Source: Marvinbryantia formatexigens (lineage in GTDB: Bacteria > Bacillota > Clostridia > Oscillospirales > Ruminococcaceae). Taken from it: a stretch of 64,000 nt of DNA. Both the position numbers and the translations under genes were made by a program. The DNA is taken from contig JAETPU010000011.1 of assembly GCA_021771035.1 (NCBI GenBank), positions 1-64,000 on the forward strand, given 5' to 3'. The notes under the pieces were generated by a model that made no database searches, was not told the origin of the DNA, and saw nothing but the letters and a program-made list of their open reading frames with translations. Shown here piece by piece: positions 34,232 to 43,283 of this stretch; position 1 is the first letter of the stretch, and each line of letters starts with the position of its first letter.

Positions 34232-34831
34232 ATGAAACGGTTTGGAATGAAAATTTTTACTATGATGGCAGCGGCGGTGGTTCTGGCGGCGGGGATATTA
34301 ACCGGCTGTCAAAAGAGCAATGAAATTTCCCTGAAGGATCTAAAAACCGGGGACGAGTACCAGTATGTCAAGGCGATGTGGAATACCTCCGTCCAGGAGG
34401 TGGAGAAGAGCCTGCCGTTTTCGATGGAGAAGCATCCGATAGTCCCCGAAGGGAACACCGGGAAATACTATGTGCCCTACCGTTCAGAAAATATAACTGT
34501 GGACGGACTCAAGGCGACGGCTAAATGGGAGTTTTACGAGGATCAGCTGAAAATGATCCAGTTCAATATCGAGACTACCAGGGACGAATACCGGGAACAG
34601 TTTGACAGGGAGGTGGAGCGCCTGACCCGGCAGTTTGGCCCGGAGAGTGAAAAGAGAGAAAATCCGGACACCGGATTTGAGGGCTACAGCTGGAAAACAG
34701 ATAACACGCTTTTACAGCTTTCTTTGTCTACTGGAGAAGCCGAACTTCCCAGCAGATCCCCAATCATATCGATTTCCATCAGCCACCTGAGCCTATTGGA
34801 GGATAAGTACTACGATATGCCGAGTCAGTGA
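34232..34831 (+). CDS. lipoprotein of unknown function
   Basis: 199 residues. MKRFGMKIFTMM leads through a hydrophobic stretch to the lipobox ILTGC, so the protein is exported and lipid-anchored. The mature part is charged, with alternating strands and helices; the piece DEYREQFDREVERLTRQFGP may form an amphipathic helix. No family recognised. GAGGGG is about ten bases before ATG 34232; two upstream in-frame ATGs (34181, 34226) are less well placed. It has its own promoter and terminator. Confidence 0.7.
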   Translation: MKRFGMKIFTMMAAAVVLAAGILTGCQKSNEISLKDLKTGDEYQYVKAMWNTSVQEVEKSLPFSMEKHPIVPEGNTGKYYVPYRSENITVDGLKATAKWEFYEDQLKMIQFNIETTRDEYREQFDREVERLTRQFGPESEKRENPDTGFEGYSWKTDNTLLQLSLSTGEAELPSRSPIISISISHLSLLEDKYYDMPSQ

Positions 34832-34969
34832 CGGCGGGTCAAGGCGGCTGGGGGGTTCTGTGAGTTTTGCTTGTGGAGCTGTTACCGTGCGTATATGGCG
34901 GCGTGGACTGAGAATTGCCAAAACATGGATTTTGCAGCAGGTTTGCGAGGGCCTGAAAGTTAATATTGA

Positions 34970-35013
34970 AAAAACGCCTCCCCGGAGAAAAGTTCTCCGG
35001 GGAGGCGTTTTTC
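34970..35013 (+). terminator. terminator after the lipoprotein gene
   Basis: AAAAACGCCTCCCCGGAGAA pairs with TTCTCCGGGGAGGCGTTTTT around a three-base loop. Confidence 0.92.
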
Positions 35014-35610
35014 ATGGCGCCGAAGATGGAAGAAAAAACTCTGGTTGTGAACGATTCCAAAGGAAAGTGATAAGGGAAAGGTCACCTGACGTAAGATAGC
35101 GAATACTTACACAAAGAGACGGCGTTTTTCGGGCGGTATCGGATGAGTCTTTGTTTGAATGTGTTGAAAGTTATAAAAATGGATGAATTCCTTATCGGGA
35201 AGGCGAACCCTTTCAGTTATTCCAGAGGTGGGCAAATGGCGCGTCAGAGAAAAAATTCGTAAGCTTGGTGAGCAAATTAGAAGCTTCGGCTTTCTTTTTA
35301 CGCGCAGGATCGGATTCACATTGACAAATTGATTTGCTTTTACAACCATGATCGTTTTTGCCTATAAAAGCACTGCCGTAACCCGGAGATTCATCGGAAG
35401 TGCGCCTAGTCCATTGAATGCTTAGTTGTTCAGCACCTCTGTGAAGTTTCGGGTAGACCCAAAACTTCCGTAGTCGGTTCAAGTTCCGTCTATGAAAGTT
35501 CTGCCGTAACTCGGGGGTTCATCGGAAGGGCACCGGAACGCGTTTCGTTTTATTCTTCACCTGGTTCCTCAGTGCCCCTTAGAAGGTCTAATTTTACATA
35601 AAAACAAAAC
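35014..35610. other. AT-richer intergenic region with a dispersed repeat
   Basis: No gene found between the lipoprotein terminator and the pheT terminator. The main content is the repeat at 35362-35545. Confidence 0.5.
35362..35545 (+). repeat. second repeat family, copy 1
   Basis: Landmarks in order: CTGCCGTAACCCGGAGATTC (35373), GTGCGCCTAG (35400), AAGTTTCGGG...CCCAAAACTT forming a hairpin (about 35443-35466), CCGTAGTC, TTCAAGTTC, and CTGCCGTAACTCGGGGGTTC (35501). The segment from GCGCCTAG to GGGGGTTCATC recurs on the opposite strand at 63540-63665. Within this copy the CTGCCGTAAC motif occurs twice, 128 bases apart, as if a second unit precedes. Confidence 0.75.
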
Positions 35611-35635
35611 TGACGCCGCTTCAAAAACGGCGTCA
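35600..35635 (-). terminator. terminator of pheS-pheT
   Basis: TGACGCCG (35611-35618) and CGGCGTCA (35628-35635) form the stem. On the minus strand GTTTTGTTTTTATG follows. Confidence 0.8.
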
Positions 35636-35770
35636 GCTTGCGTAATTACGTGTTTTTTACTCTTAGGGGCTTTATTTTTTGTCCGTTTCCTCTGGTGCAC
35701 TACACCTATCCATCTTTTCAGAGGAACTACAATTAGGACAAGAGGCTCAATCAAAGAAACGGTGAAGTAA

Positions 35771-38143
35771 TTAGCCGCGCAGGGTGGCGCCCAGGGCTTC
35801 CAGGGCTTTGATCACCTTATTGACGGCCCGGGAAATTTCTTCTTCTGTCAGGGTATGATCCGCCGCGCGCAGGGTGAAGGAATAGGCAACGCTCTTTTTA
35901 CCGGCTTCAATCTGCTTGCCGCGGAACACATCGAAGAGCCGGACATCCTCTAAAATGGCTCCGGCGGCGGTGCGGATTGCCTTCTCGATGGAGAGGACGG
36001 GCAAGTCCTCATCGCACAGGAGGGCCAGATCCCGTGTGGTGGCCGGATACTTAGGCAGAGGACGGTACAGGCGCTCGGCGTTTTGGTTTTCCCACAGGGC
36101 CTGGACATCCACATCCGCCACATAGGCCCGCACGCCGATTCCATAGTTCTCCAGAACCGCCGGGTGGATTTCGCCCAGGGTTGCCAGAGTGGTATCCCCC
36201 AGGGTGATGACAGCGCAGCGGCCCGGGTGGAAGGTGGGGTTATCGGTGACGGCGGTAACATCGCAGCCGGTGATGCCGCAGGAAGCCAGCAGCGTTTCCA
36301 CCACGCCCTTGAGGGTATAGAAATCCACATCCTCGCCATACATTCCCACAATAGCCTTGACCCGCTCGATGGGGAGTTTGTCGGGCGTGGTGGGGATATA
36401 TTCCGTAGCCAGCTCATAGAAGCGCACAGCGGCGTTGCGGTTATTATAGTTGGTGGAGAGCACCTGGAGCATAGAGGGCACAGCGGTGGTGCGCATGATG
36501 CTGGTATCCTCGCCCAGGGGATTGGTGATGGTGAGGGAATCCCGCAGGGCGCTGTCCTTGGGAAGATTGATTTTATCATAGGATTTGGGACTCATGAAGG
36601 AATAGGTGGAAATTTCGCTGCAGCCCTGGGAGAGCAGCATCCCGCTCAGGGAACGCTCAAATTTCTGCCGCCCTGTAAGCCCGGCCTGGGCAAAGCCGCC
36701 CAGGGGGATGGTGGGGATATTATTATAGCCATAGAAGCGGGCGACTTCCTCCGCCAGATCGGCCTTTCCCTCCACATCGCTGCGGAAGGAGGGGACGATA
36801 CAGTCGCCGCCATCGAAGGTGAATTCCAATTTTTCCAGGATCTTCACGTGCTCCTCATAGGGAAGCTCGATCCCCAAAAAGCGGTTGATCCAGGCGTAAT
36901 CGTAGGGGATGCGCCGCAGCTCATGGCTGGAGTTGTCGATATCAATGCAGCCGCCCACGATTTCACCCGCGCCCAGGAGTTCCACCAGTTCGCAGGCGCG
37001 CTGAACGGCAGGGACGCAGTTGGCGGGATCCAGGCCCTTTTCGAACCGGGAGGAGCTCTCAGTGCGCAGGCCGATTTTTTTCGCGGTGCGGCGCACGGAG
37101 ACCCCGGAGAAACAGGCGGACTCAAAGATGACCGTATTGGTATTGTCATTGATGCCGCTGTTTTCCCCGCCCATAACGCCGGCTACGGCAGAGGGCTTGG
37201 ACTCGTCGGCAATGACCAGCATTTCTGGGGAAAGCTGGCGCTCCACGCCGTCCAGAGTGACGATGGACTCGTTTTCTTTGGCGTTGCGCACGATGATTTT
37301 GCCGCCGGCCACATTGTTTAAATCGAAGGCGTGCATGGGCTGGCCGTATTCCAGCATCACATAGTTGGTGATATCCACCAGGTTATTAATGGGGCGCACG
37401 CCGCTGGCCCGCAGGCGCTCCCGCATCCAGCGGGGAGAGGGACCGATTTTTACATTTTTGACAGCTCTTGCCACATAGCGCTGGCACAGCTGAGAATTGA
37501 GAACCTGCACGCTGAGAAGTTCCCGGATGTCCCCGCTCTCATGCTGAACCTGAGGCGCCTTGAGGTTGAGAGGCACCTGGTAGGTGGCGGCAGTCTCCCG
37601 GGCCAGGCCGATGACGGACAGGCAGTCCGGGCGGTTGGAGGTGATTTCAAACTCCACGCAGGTATCGTTTAAGCCGATGGCGTCCCGGATATCGTCGCCG
37701 GGGGCGCAGTCCTCCTGGAGAATAAAGATGCCGTCCTCGATGGCATAGGGGAAGTCGTGCACGGTGAGGCTGAGTTCGGACAGCGAGCACATCATGCCGT
37801 TAGACTCCACGCCCCGCAGCTTGCCCTTTTTAATTTTCACGCCGCCCGGCAGGGTGGAGCCGGACAGGGCAACGGGAACCATTGCGCCGGGGAACACATT
37901 ATCCGCGCCGGTGACGATTTGGATGGTTTCATTTCCCACATCCACCTGGCACACCACCAGTTTGTCCGCGTTGGGATGCCCCTGTACAGACAGGATTTTT
38001 CCCACGACCACCTTGGAGAGCTCTTCACCCTCGACGGTGTAGCCCTCCACCTTGGAACCGGACATGGTGAGAGCCTCGGCGTATTCTCTGGGGGTGGGAT
38101 TTATGGTTACATAATCAGAAAGCCATTTCATGGACAGATTCAT
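35771..38143 (-). CDS. pheT: phenylalanine--tRNA ligase beta subunit
   Basis: 790 residues, the full length for bacterial PheT. It forms the alpha2-beta2 enzyme with PheS. Visible are the N-terminal tRNA-binding OB fold (VVVGKILSVQGHPNADKLVV region; core GHPNADKLVV), the B3/B4 editing region, the B5 domain with the synthetase-like fold, and the C-terminal anticodon-binding FDX-ACB domain (YPATTRDLALLCDEDLPV). AAAGGAGG precedes ATG 38143. It lies 194 bases after pheS on the same strand and shares the T-box leader. Confidence 0.97.
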   Translation of the reverse strand: MNLSMKWLSDYVTINPTPREYAEALTMSGSKVEGYTVEGEELSKVVVGKILSVQGHPNADKLVVCQVDVGNETIQIVTGADNVFPGAMVPVALSGSTLPGGVKIKKGKLRGVESNGMMCSLSELSLTVHDFPYAIEDGIFILQEDCAPGDDIRDAIGLNDTCVEFEITSNRPDCLSVIGLARETAATYQVPLNLKAPQVQHESGDIRELLSVQVLNSQLCQRYVARAVKNVKIGPSPRWMRERLRASGVRPINNLVDITNYVMLEYGQPMHAFDLNNVAGGKIIVRNAKENESIVTLDGVERQLSPEMLVIADESKPSAVAGVMGGENSGINDNTNTVIFESACFSGVSVRRTAKKIGLRTESSSRFEKGLDPANCVPAVQRACELVELLGAGEIVGGCIDIDNSSHELRRIPYDYAWINRFLGIELPYEEHVKILEKLEFTFDGGDCIVPSFRSDVEGKADLAEEVARFYGYNNIPTIPLGGFAQAGLTGRQKFERSLSGMLLSQGCSEISTYSFMSPKSYDKINLPKDSALRDSLTITNPLGEDTSIMRTTAVPSMLQVLSTNYNNRNAAVRFYELATEYIPTTPDKLPIERVKAIVGMYGEDVDFYTLKGVVETLLASCGITGCDVTAVTDNPTFHPGRCAVITLGDTTLATLGEIHPAVLENYGIGVRAYVADVDVQALWENQNAERLYRPLPKYPATTRDLALLCDEDLPVLSIEKAIRTAAGAILEDVRLFDVFRGKQIEAGKKSVAYSFTLRAADHTLTEEEISRAVNKVIKALEALGATLRG

Positions 38144-38337
38144 TGGGTACTTCCTCCTTTATTGATGGAAAATCCGCAGGGCGGCAAGGGGAAAACGGGG
38201 ATGGGCCCCCGGCGGCTCGGCCTCAAAGCGGAGAACACCGCTGATTGACACAGACCGGCGGCGCCGTCTTAACAATTCGGTATGGCGCATTGGCGCCCGC
38301 GGTTTTCCTGGCAACGTTGCAAGTTTTCAATCATCCT

Positions 38338-39357
38338 CTAAAACTGGCTGAGGAATTTATCGTCGTTTTCGAAGAACAGACGGATATCGTCGATGCCGTA
38401 GCGCTTCATGACGATGCGCTCCAGGCCGATACCAAAGGCGAAGCCGCTGTATACCTCGGGATCGATGCCGCAGTTGGCAAGTACCTTGGGATGGACCATA
38501 CCGCAGCCCAGAATCTCGATCCAGCCCTCGCCCTTACACAGGCGGCAGCCCTCGCCGTGGCAGTTAAAGCACATGACGTCCAGTTCCGCGGAGGGTTCGG
38601 TGAAGGGGAAGTGGTGGGGGCGGAAGCGTACCACGGAATCGTCCCCATAGATCTTTTTGATAAAGGTTTCCAGGGTGCTCTTGAGGTTGGCCATGGTGAT
38701 GCCCTTATCCACCACAAGCCCCTCGATTTGATGGAACAGGGGGGAATGGGTGGCGTCCGCAGCGTCGGAGCGGAACACGCGCCCCGGGGCGATGATGCGG
38801 ATAGGGGGCTTTTGGGTTTCCATGACGCGGATCTGGACCGGGGAGGTCTGGGAGCGAAGCAGGATGGTGTCTGTCACATAGAAGGTGTCCTGAGAATCCC
38901 GGGCCGGGTGGTCCGGGGGAAGGTTGAGCGCCTCGAAGTTATAGTAGTCATACTCCACCTCGGGGCCCTCGGCGATATCAAAGCCCATGCCCAGGGAGAT
39001 CTCTTCGATTTCCTCCAGCACCTTGGTGAGAGGGTGCTTTTTGCCCACCGGCTGCTGCTTGCCGGGCATGGTGACGTCCAGCTTTTCCTCCAGGAGTTTC
39101 TTCTGCAGGGCCTGTTCCCGGAGCTCCTGGGTGTGGCGGGCGATTTTATCTTCGATATCACAGCGGATTTCATTGGCTAAAGCGCCGATGACAGGGCGTT
39201 CCTCCGCAGTGAGGGAGCCCATCTGTTTGAGGATGGCGGTGAGCTCTCCCTTTTTACCCAGATATTTGACGCGCACGGTATCCAGGAGCTTCAGATCCTG
39301 GATGGCTTCCAGTTCCTGGACGGCGGCCTGCCTGATTTTTTCCAATGCCTGTTTCAT
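38338..39357 (-). CDS. pheS: phenylalanine--tRNA ligase alpha subunit
   Basis: 339 residues. An N-terminal coiled coil (about 1-85) contacts tRNA. The class II catalytic core follows, with motif 2 [21 protein letters not shown] (core [14 protein letters not shown]), the phenylalanine-binding FPFTEPSAE, and motif 3 [13 protein letters not shown]. Cysteines in [16 protein letters not shown] form a small zinc-like knuckle seen in this family. I start at ATG 39357, behind TGGAGG; the frame runs on to 39537 only because it passes through the T-box leader. Confidence 0.97.
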   Translation of the reverse strand: MKQALEKIRQAAVQELEAIQDLKLLDTVRVKYLGKKGELTAILKQMGSLTAEERPVIGALANEIRCDIEDKIARHTQELREQALQKKLLEEKLDVTMPGKQQPVGKKHPLTKVLEEIEEISLGMGFDIAEGPEVEYDYYNFEALNLPPDHPARDSQDTFYVTDTILLRSQTSPVQIRVMETQKPPIRIIAPGRVFRSDAADATHSPLFHQIEGLVVDKGITMANLKSTLETFIKKIYGDDSVVRFRPHHFPFTEPSAELDVMCFNCHGEGCRLCKGEGWIEILGCGMVHPKVLANCGIDPEVYSGFAFGIGLERIVMKRYGIDDIRLFFENDDKFLSQF

Positions 39358-39451
39358 GCTTGTTCCTCCATTTGTCAGCGCCGCGGTGCGGCGGGTGAAG
39401 TTCGGTTTGGCTGAGAAAGGGCTGCGGGCGTTTGGAAAACGCCCGGGGATC

Positions 39452-39712
39452 AAAAGAAAAAGGCCCTCATCCCCAAAGGGACGAAAGCCTTGTTTTCGCG
39501 GTACCACCCTTGTTTCCGGCAGACGCCGGACACTCAAACCGGCTGTAACGGGCCGGAGCCGTTGCCGCCTACCACAACTGTTTCAGCGGCACCGTTCGTG
39601 AGTGAACTTCAGCAGTCCCCGATTTGCCGGATGCTTACAGCCGATGACATCCGTTCTCTGGAGCAAAGGAGCCGGGCGCTTACTCTCTCAGTCAATACGT
39701 TCTCATTTATGC
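39452..39712 (-). promoter_or_regulatory. T-box riboswitch, Phe (UUC specifier)
   Basis: On the minus strand the antiterminator sequence AGGGTGGTACCGCG is present (complement at 39497-39510), followed by the competing terminator AAGGC...GCCTT with a T-rich tail (39452-39491). The stem I region contains a TTC specifier within AAGTTCACTC (39604-39606), reading Phe. Uncharged tRNA-Phe would stabilise the antiterminator and switch on pheST. Confidence 0.95.
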
Positions 39713-39718
39713 CCCTTT

Positions 39719-39747
39719 AGTATACCACGGTTCTGAAGGCTGCGCAA
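39719..39747 (-). promoter_or_regulatory. promoter of pheST
   Basis: Minus strand TTGCGC (39742-39747), 17 bases, TATACT (39719-39724). Transcription would begin about seven bases on, at the start of the T-box. Confidence 0.75.
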
Positions 39748-40156
39748 GCGGGGAAAACGATGGAAAACGCCCCTGCTAAAGCGCCGGAATTGGACAGTTT
39801 GCGCCAAGAAGGTGTCCTGAGAGGGGGGAGCTGGATGACGGGGAGCGCTTTTCCTGCGATTCGCACGCGGCTGGGGGCTCTCTTCGGGGGAAGGGGAAAG
39901 GCAGAAAAATCCACGGCACCTGTTCATTGGAGTATTTAAGACAGACAGAACCGATCCAGAGGGGACTGCTGATTAGGAGGGATAGGGGATATGTGGGAGC
40001 AGCCGCTGCACAATGCGCATGAGGTTCAGAGCTCCTACGGGAAGCCAAGCTGGGCCCCGGCTGTCCAATTCCGGCGGCGGTGTGTGGATACGGCCCGGGG
40101 CCGATGGGAGGGCCCTGGGTATCCAGTGCGGAAGACAGCGCCACGGTCGGCGCGAT
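39748..40156. other. left flank of the phage-derived element
   Basis: About 400 bases without supported gene. I compared it by eye with the right flank (54036-54354) and saw no obvious direct repeat that could be an attachment core. Confidence 0.4.
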
Positions 40157-40780
40157 TTACCAGGAGTGGCGGGTGACGGTGGAGAGGACCCGTCCCACGA
40201 TGCGCACACGGTTGAGGGTTTCCCCGGTGTAGACCTGGGGGGTGTAGTCCCGGTTAAAGGGCTGCAGGATGAGAGTGCCCTCCTGCTTGACCACCTTTTT
40301 TAAGGTGCCCTCCTCGCCGTCCAGGAGAACCACCGCCAATTCCCCGGAATCCACGTCCTCCTGCTTGCGCACCAGGGCCAGATCCCCGTCGTGGATATAG
40401 GGCTCCATGCTGTCCCCCTTCACCAGCAGATAGAAGCACTCCTCGGGATTTTTGACGTTGGCCGTCTCATAGCCGATAATCTCCTCGTTGGCGATACAGC
40501 CGTATCCGGCTTTGACAGAGCCCAGGATGGCGATGAGGGGAAAATCCGTCAGGGATACGCCGCCCAGCCGCTGCAAAAGCCCAGGGGCGGGCTCCTCCTG
40601 GAGCAGGGCCTCCATGGTGACGCCGAAATAATCCGCCATCGCCTTGAGGGTGTCGGCCTTGGGCACGGCGCCGGTGCGCCATTTATAGAGATTGCCCTTG
40701 CTGAGCCCCAGGGATTCCACCAGCCGGGTGACAGGGATTCCCTTTTGGCGGCAGAGTTCCTGAATTCGCTCGTAAAACAT
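40157..40780 (-). CDS. phage-type CI/LexA-like repressor
   Basis: 207 residues. An N-terminal HTH (about 5-60, GIPVTRLVESLGLSKGNLYK) is joined to an S24 peptidase domain. The cleavage dipeptide Ala91-Gly92 in GSVKAGYG, Ser124 in KGDSMEP and the general-base lysine at 161 or 162 (TLKKV) are all present, so it should self-cleave on RecA activation. AAGGAGG precedes ATG 40780. It diverges from the structural operon and most likely represses the operon promoter through the palindromes at 41145-41307. Confidence 0.88.
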   Translation of the reverse strand: MFYERIQELCRQKGIPVTRLVESLGLSKGNLYKWRTGAVPKADTLKAMADYFGVTMEALLQEEPAPGLLQRLGGVSLTDFPLIAILGSVKAGYGCIANEEIIGYETANVKNPEECFYLLVKGDSMEPYIHDGDLALVRKQEDVDSGELAVVLLDGEEGTLKKVVKQEGTLILQPFNRDYTPQVYTGETLNRVRIVGRVLSTVTRHSW

Positions 40781-41169
40781 CGCGGTTCCTCCTTATATTA
40801 TGGAATGGAGCATGGCAGATACAATCGCCCCAAAACTCTTGAGCCCTTCTTTTACACAAAACAGCCTGCTTTTGAGGATGACGGCGCCGCGGGCAGGTAC
40901 CGGATTGCAAGCGCCGGCGGATTTGTCAAAATACCTGAGGCAATCGCGCCGCCTAGCTTGACGGGGCTCCTTCGCGGCGCGCAGACGGTGCGGCTGGGAT
41001 CCCGGACTTATCCTGCGCGGCCCCGGGACAAACGGCCGCCGTGCCTTTCGGCATCCCGCCGGCGGGGAACGGAATTCAGCACCACCCGGCGGCATACGCC
41101 GGGGGCAGCCCTATTTTGGGAGCATAGGATATAAACCGCAGAAATGTGCAATTCAGTGCATATATACCG

Positions 41170-41198
41170 TTGACATAATTAGATAAGTGCACTATAAT
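41170..41198 (+). promoter_or_regulatory. consensus promoter of the structural operon
   Basis: TTGACA (41170-41175), exactly 17 bases, TATAAT (41193-41198): a perfect sigma-A consensus. It needs repression to be silent, and an operator overlaps its -10. Confidence 0.9.
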
Positions 41199-41208
41199 GT
41201 ACTTATCT
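41181..41208. promoter_or_regulatory. 28-base palindromic operator over the -10 box
   Basis: AGATAAGTGCA (41181-41191) and TGTACTTATCT (41198-41208) match as inverse complements at ten of eleven positions, centred on the -10. Repressor bound here would block RNA polymerase. Confidence 0.75.
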
Positions 41209-41334
41209 TCCATAGAAACCAAAAAATCCGTGCACTTTAAGAACTATTATCTTCTGCAAAGAAAAAACAAAGCAGAGACAAGAAACAGATGTGCATTAAA
41301 AAGCACAGTCTCAGTATACCGTAGGAGGGATGGG

Positions 41335-41865
41335 ATGTCAAGAAGAGAAGAACATACGTTTATTGTTGATCGGGCAAATTTTAAAACCCCGCGCCAGGCG
41401 GCCGCCGCCCAGGCGCTTTTGGAGGAGGTGACTCCGGAGAGGGCAGCCAGGGCACTGGGGTGTTCCCGGGAATACCTGCGCGGGCTGTTGGGCAGGGAGG
41501 AATTCCGCCGGGCGCTCGGGCGGGAAAAGCAGCGGTTTGAGGAGGAACGCCGCCAGTGGATGGAGCAGAGGATCCTGGAGGAGTGGCAGGCCATCGCCTT
41601 TGCGGACGCCGGGGAGTATCTTTCCGGGGAGGCCGATCCGGACGGGGGTACGGCGGTAACCCTGCGGGATTTGAGGGAGTGTCCGGACACCAGGGCCATC
41701 TCGGAGATTATCCCGTGCAGCGGCGGGAGCGTGAAGGTGAAGTTCTATGACAAGGCCCAGGCCCTGCAGCAATTGGGCAAGCTGTTGGGGCTTTCCGGGC
41801 AGGAGAGCACCCCGCAGAAAATCCTGGTGGAACTCAAAGGGGAGACCGGCCGATGGGCGAAGTGA
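41335..41865 (+). CDS. terminase small subunit
   Basis: 176 residues. An N-terminal HTH-like part (PRQAAAAQALLEEVTPERAARALGCSREYLRGLLG; core ERAARALGCSREYLRGLLG) fits DNA recognition by TerS, and the C-terminal part is charged with ILVELKGET. It is identified mainly from its place directly before terL, overlapping it by 13 bases. TAGGAGGG precedes ATG 41335; the frame open to 41197 includes promoter DNA. It is the first gene under the repressor-controlled promoter. Confidence 0.75.
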   Translation: MSRREEHTFIVDRANFKTPRQAAAAQALLEEVTPERAARALGCSREYLRGLLGREEFRRALGREKQRFEEERRQWMEQRILEEWQAIAFADAGEYLSGEADPDGGTAVTLRDLRECPDTRAISEIIPCSGGSVKVKFYDKAQALQQLGKLLGLSGQESTPQKILVELKGETGRWAK

Positions 41866-43283
41866 AGATCCGCCTGGACGAGCCCTACCCCAAGCAGAGG
41901 GAGTTTTTTGAGGCAAACACCCGGTATGTGGCCTACGGCGGCGCCAGAGGGGGCGGGAAGAGCTGGGCGGCCCGGGTAAAGCTGATTTTGCTGGCGCTGG
42001 GGCAGCCGGGCATTCAGATGCTGCTGTTACGCCGGACCTACCCTCAGCTGCGGGAAAACCATATCCTAACCCTGCAAAAAATTTTAGGGGACGCGGCGGC
42101 GTACCGAGAGAGCCAAAAGGCGTTTGAGTTTCCCAATGGTTCCCGGCTGAAATTGGGGTATTGCAGCCGGGAGGCAGATGTGCTGCAGTACCAGGGACAG
42201 GCCTATGACGTGATTGTTTTGGAGGAGGCCACCCAGTTTACGGAGTTTCAGTTTCAGGCTCTCACGGAGTGCAACCGTTCCAGCGGGCAGATGCAAGGGG
42301 AGTTTCTGCCCCGGATGTATTTAACCTGCAACCCAGGCGGAGTGGGGCACAATTGGGTGAAGCGGCTGTTTATCGACCGGGATTACCGGGGCAGCGAGCG
42401 CGGGGAGGATTATACCTTCATCCGCAGCAATGTGTATGATAACGCCTATTTGATGGAGCATTCCCCCCACTATGTACGGACGCTGGAAAACCTGCCGGAG
42501 AACCGCAGGAGGGCCATGCTGTACGGGGACTGGGATCTCTTTGAGGGGCAGTATTTCAGCGAGTTCCGAAGGGAAATCCATGTATGCCGCCCCTTTGAGA
42601 TTCCTCAGGATTGGAGGCGGTATGTTTCTTTGGACTATGGCTTGGATATGCTGGCCTGTTACTGGATTGCCATGGATTCCCTGGGCAACGCCTGGGTGTA
42701 CCGGGAACTGTATGAGAGCGCGCTGATTGTCAGCGACGCGGCGCAGAGAATCCGGGAATGGGGCATGGGGGAGAAAATCCAGCAGTATTTTGCCCCGCCG
42801 GATCTGTGGAACCGGAGGCAGGACACCGGAAGAAGCGCGGCTGAGATTTTTGCCCGGCAGGGGATCTATTTGACAAGGGCCTCCAACGACCGGGTGAACG
42901 GCTGGCTGAGCCTCAAGGAGTGGCTCAAGCCCTACGGGGCGCAGGGAGGCGGGGATGATTCCCGTGCCTTGGAACCGGCCTTGTCAGGGGAAACCCTGCC
43001 GGGGGACTTGAATGGATCCCCGGCGGATTCCACCGGCTCCGGGAGGGAGGCGAGGCTCAAGATTTTCGAGAGCTGCCGAAACCTCATCCGGTGCCTGCCT
43101 GCCATCCAGTTTGACCCGCGCAATCCCAACGACTGTGCGGTTGTGCCCCACGAGGTGACCCATGCCTGCGACGCGCTGCGGTATTTTGCCGTCTCCAGGC
43201 CCCTGGGACCGCCGCGGGAGCCCGCGCCCGGCTGGGAGGAGGAATTGGATCAGGTAAGGGAGCTGATAGAGTATGGCATTTAA
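41853..43283 (+). CDS. terminase large subunit
   Basis: 476 residues, the packaging motor. The ATPase has a Walker A GGARGGGKS (29-37), Walker B VIVLEEATQF, and the coupling region TCNPGGVGHNWVKRLF. The RNase-H-like nuclease begins at VSLDYGLDM and later carries FARQGIYL and SNDRVNG. Length is normal for TerL. A low-complexity insert (about 360-395) resembles a tolerated expansion. The last about 20 codons (GWEEELDQVRELIEYGI) are duplicated four times downstream. No frameshift is seen, so it should be functional. Confidence 0.93.
   Translation: MGEVKIRLDEPYPKQREFFEANTRYVAYGGARGGGKSWAARVKLILLALGQPGIQMLLLRRTYPQLRENHILTLQKILGDAAAYRESQKAFEFPNGSRLKLGYCSREADVLQYQGQAYDVIVLEEATQFTEFQFQALTECNRSSGQMQGEFLPRMYLTCNPGGVGHNWVKRLFIDRDYRGSERGEDYTFIRSNVYDNAYLMEHSPHYVRTLENLPENRRRAMLYGDWDLFEGQYFSEFRREIHVCRPFEIPQDWRRYVSLDYGLDMLACYWIAMDSLGNAWVYRELYESALIVSDAAQRIREWGMGEKIQQYFAPPDLWNRRQDTGRSAAEIFARQGIYLTRASNDRVNGWLSLKEWLKPYGAQGGGDDSRALEPALSGETLPGDLNGSPADSTGSGREARLKIFESCRNLIRCLPAIQFDPRNPNDCAVVPHEVTHACDALRYFAVSRPLGPPREPAPGWEEELDQVRELIEYGI

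Larger units (their letters stand above)
40781..41334. promoter_or_regulatory. repressor/terS divergent control region
   Basis: 554 bases. The left 340 are GC-rich and show nothing clear. The right part is AT-rich and holds the structural promoter and several GTGCA half-sites: 41146-41150, 41156-41160, 41188-41191, 41230-41234, and the pair TGTGC/GCACA at 41290-41307. The spread of half-sites suggests cooperative repressor binding. Confidence 0.6.

Noticed and set aside
36083-37321. A 412-codon plus-strand frame opposite pheT
   Set aside because: Antisense shadow of a conserved synthetase gene; no ribosome site and no recognisable domain.
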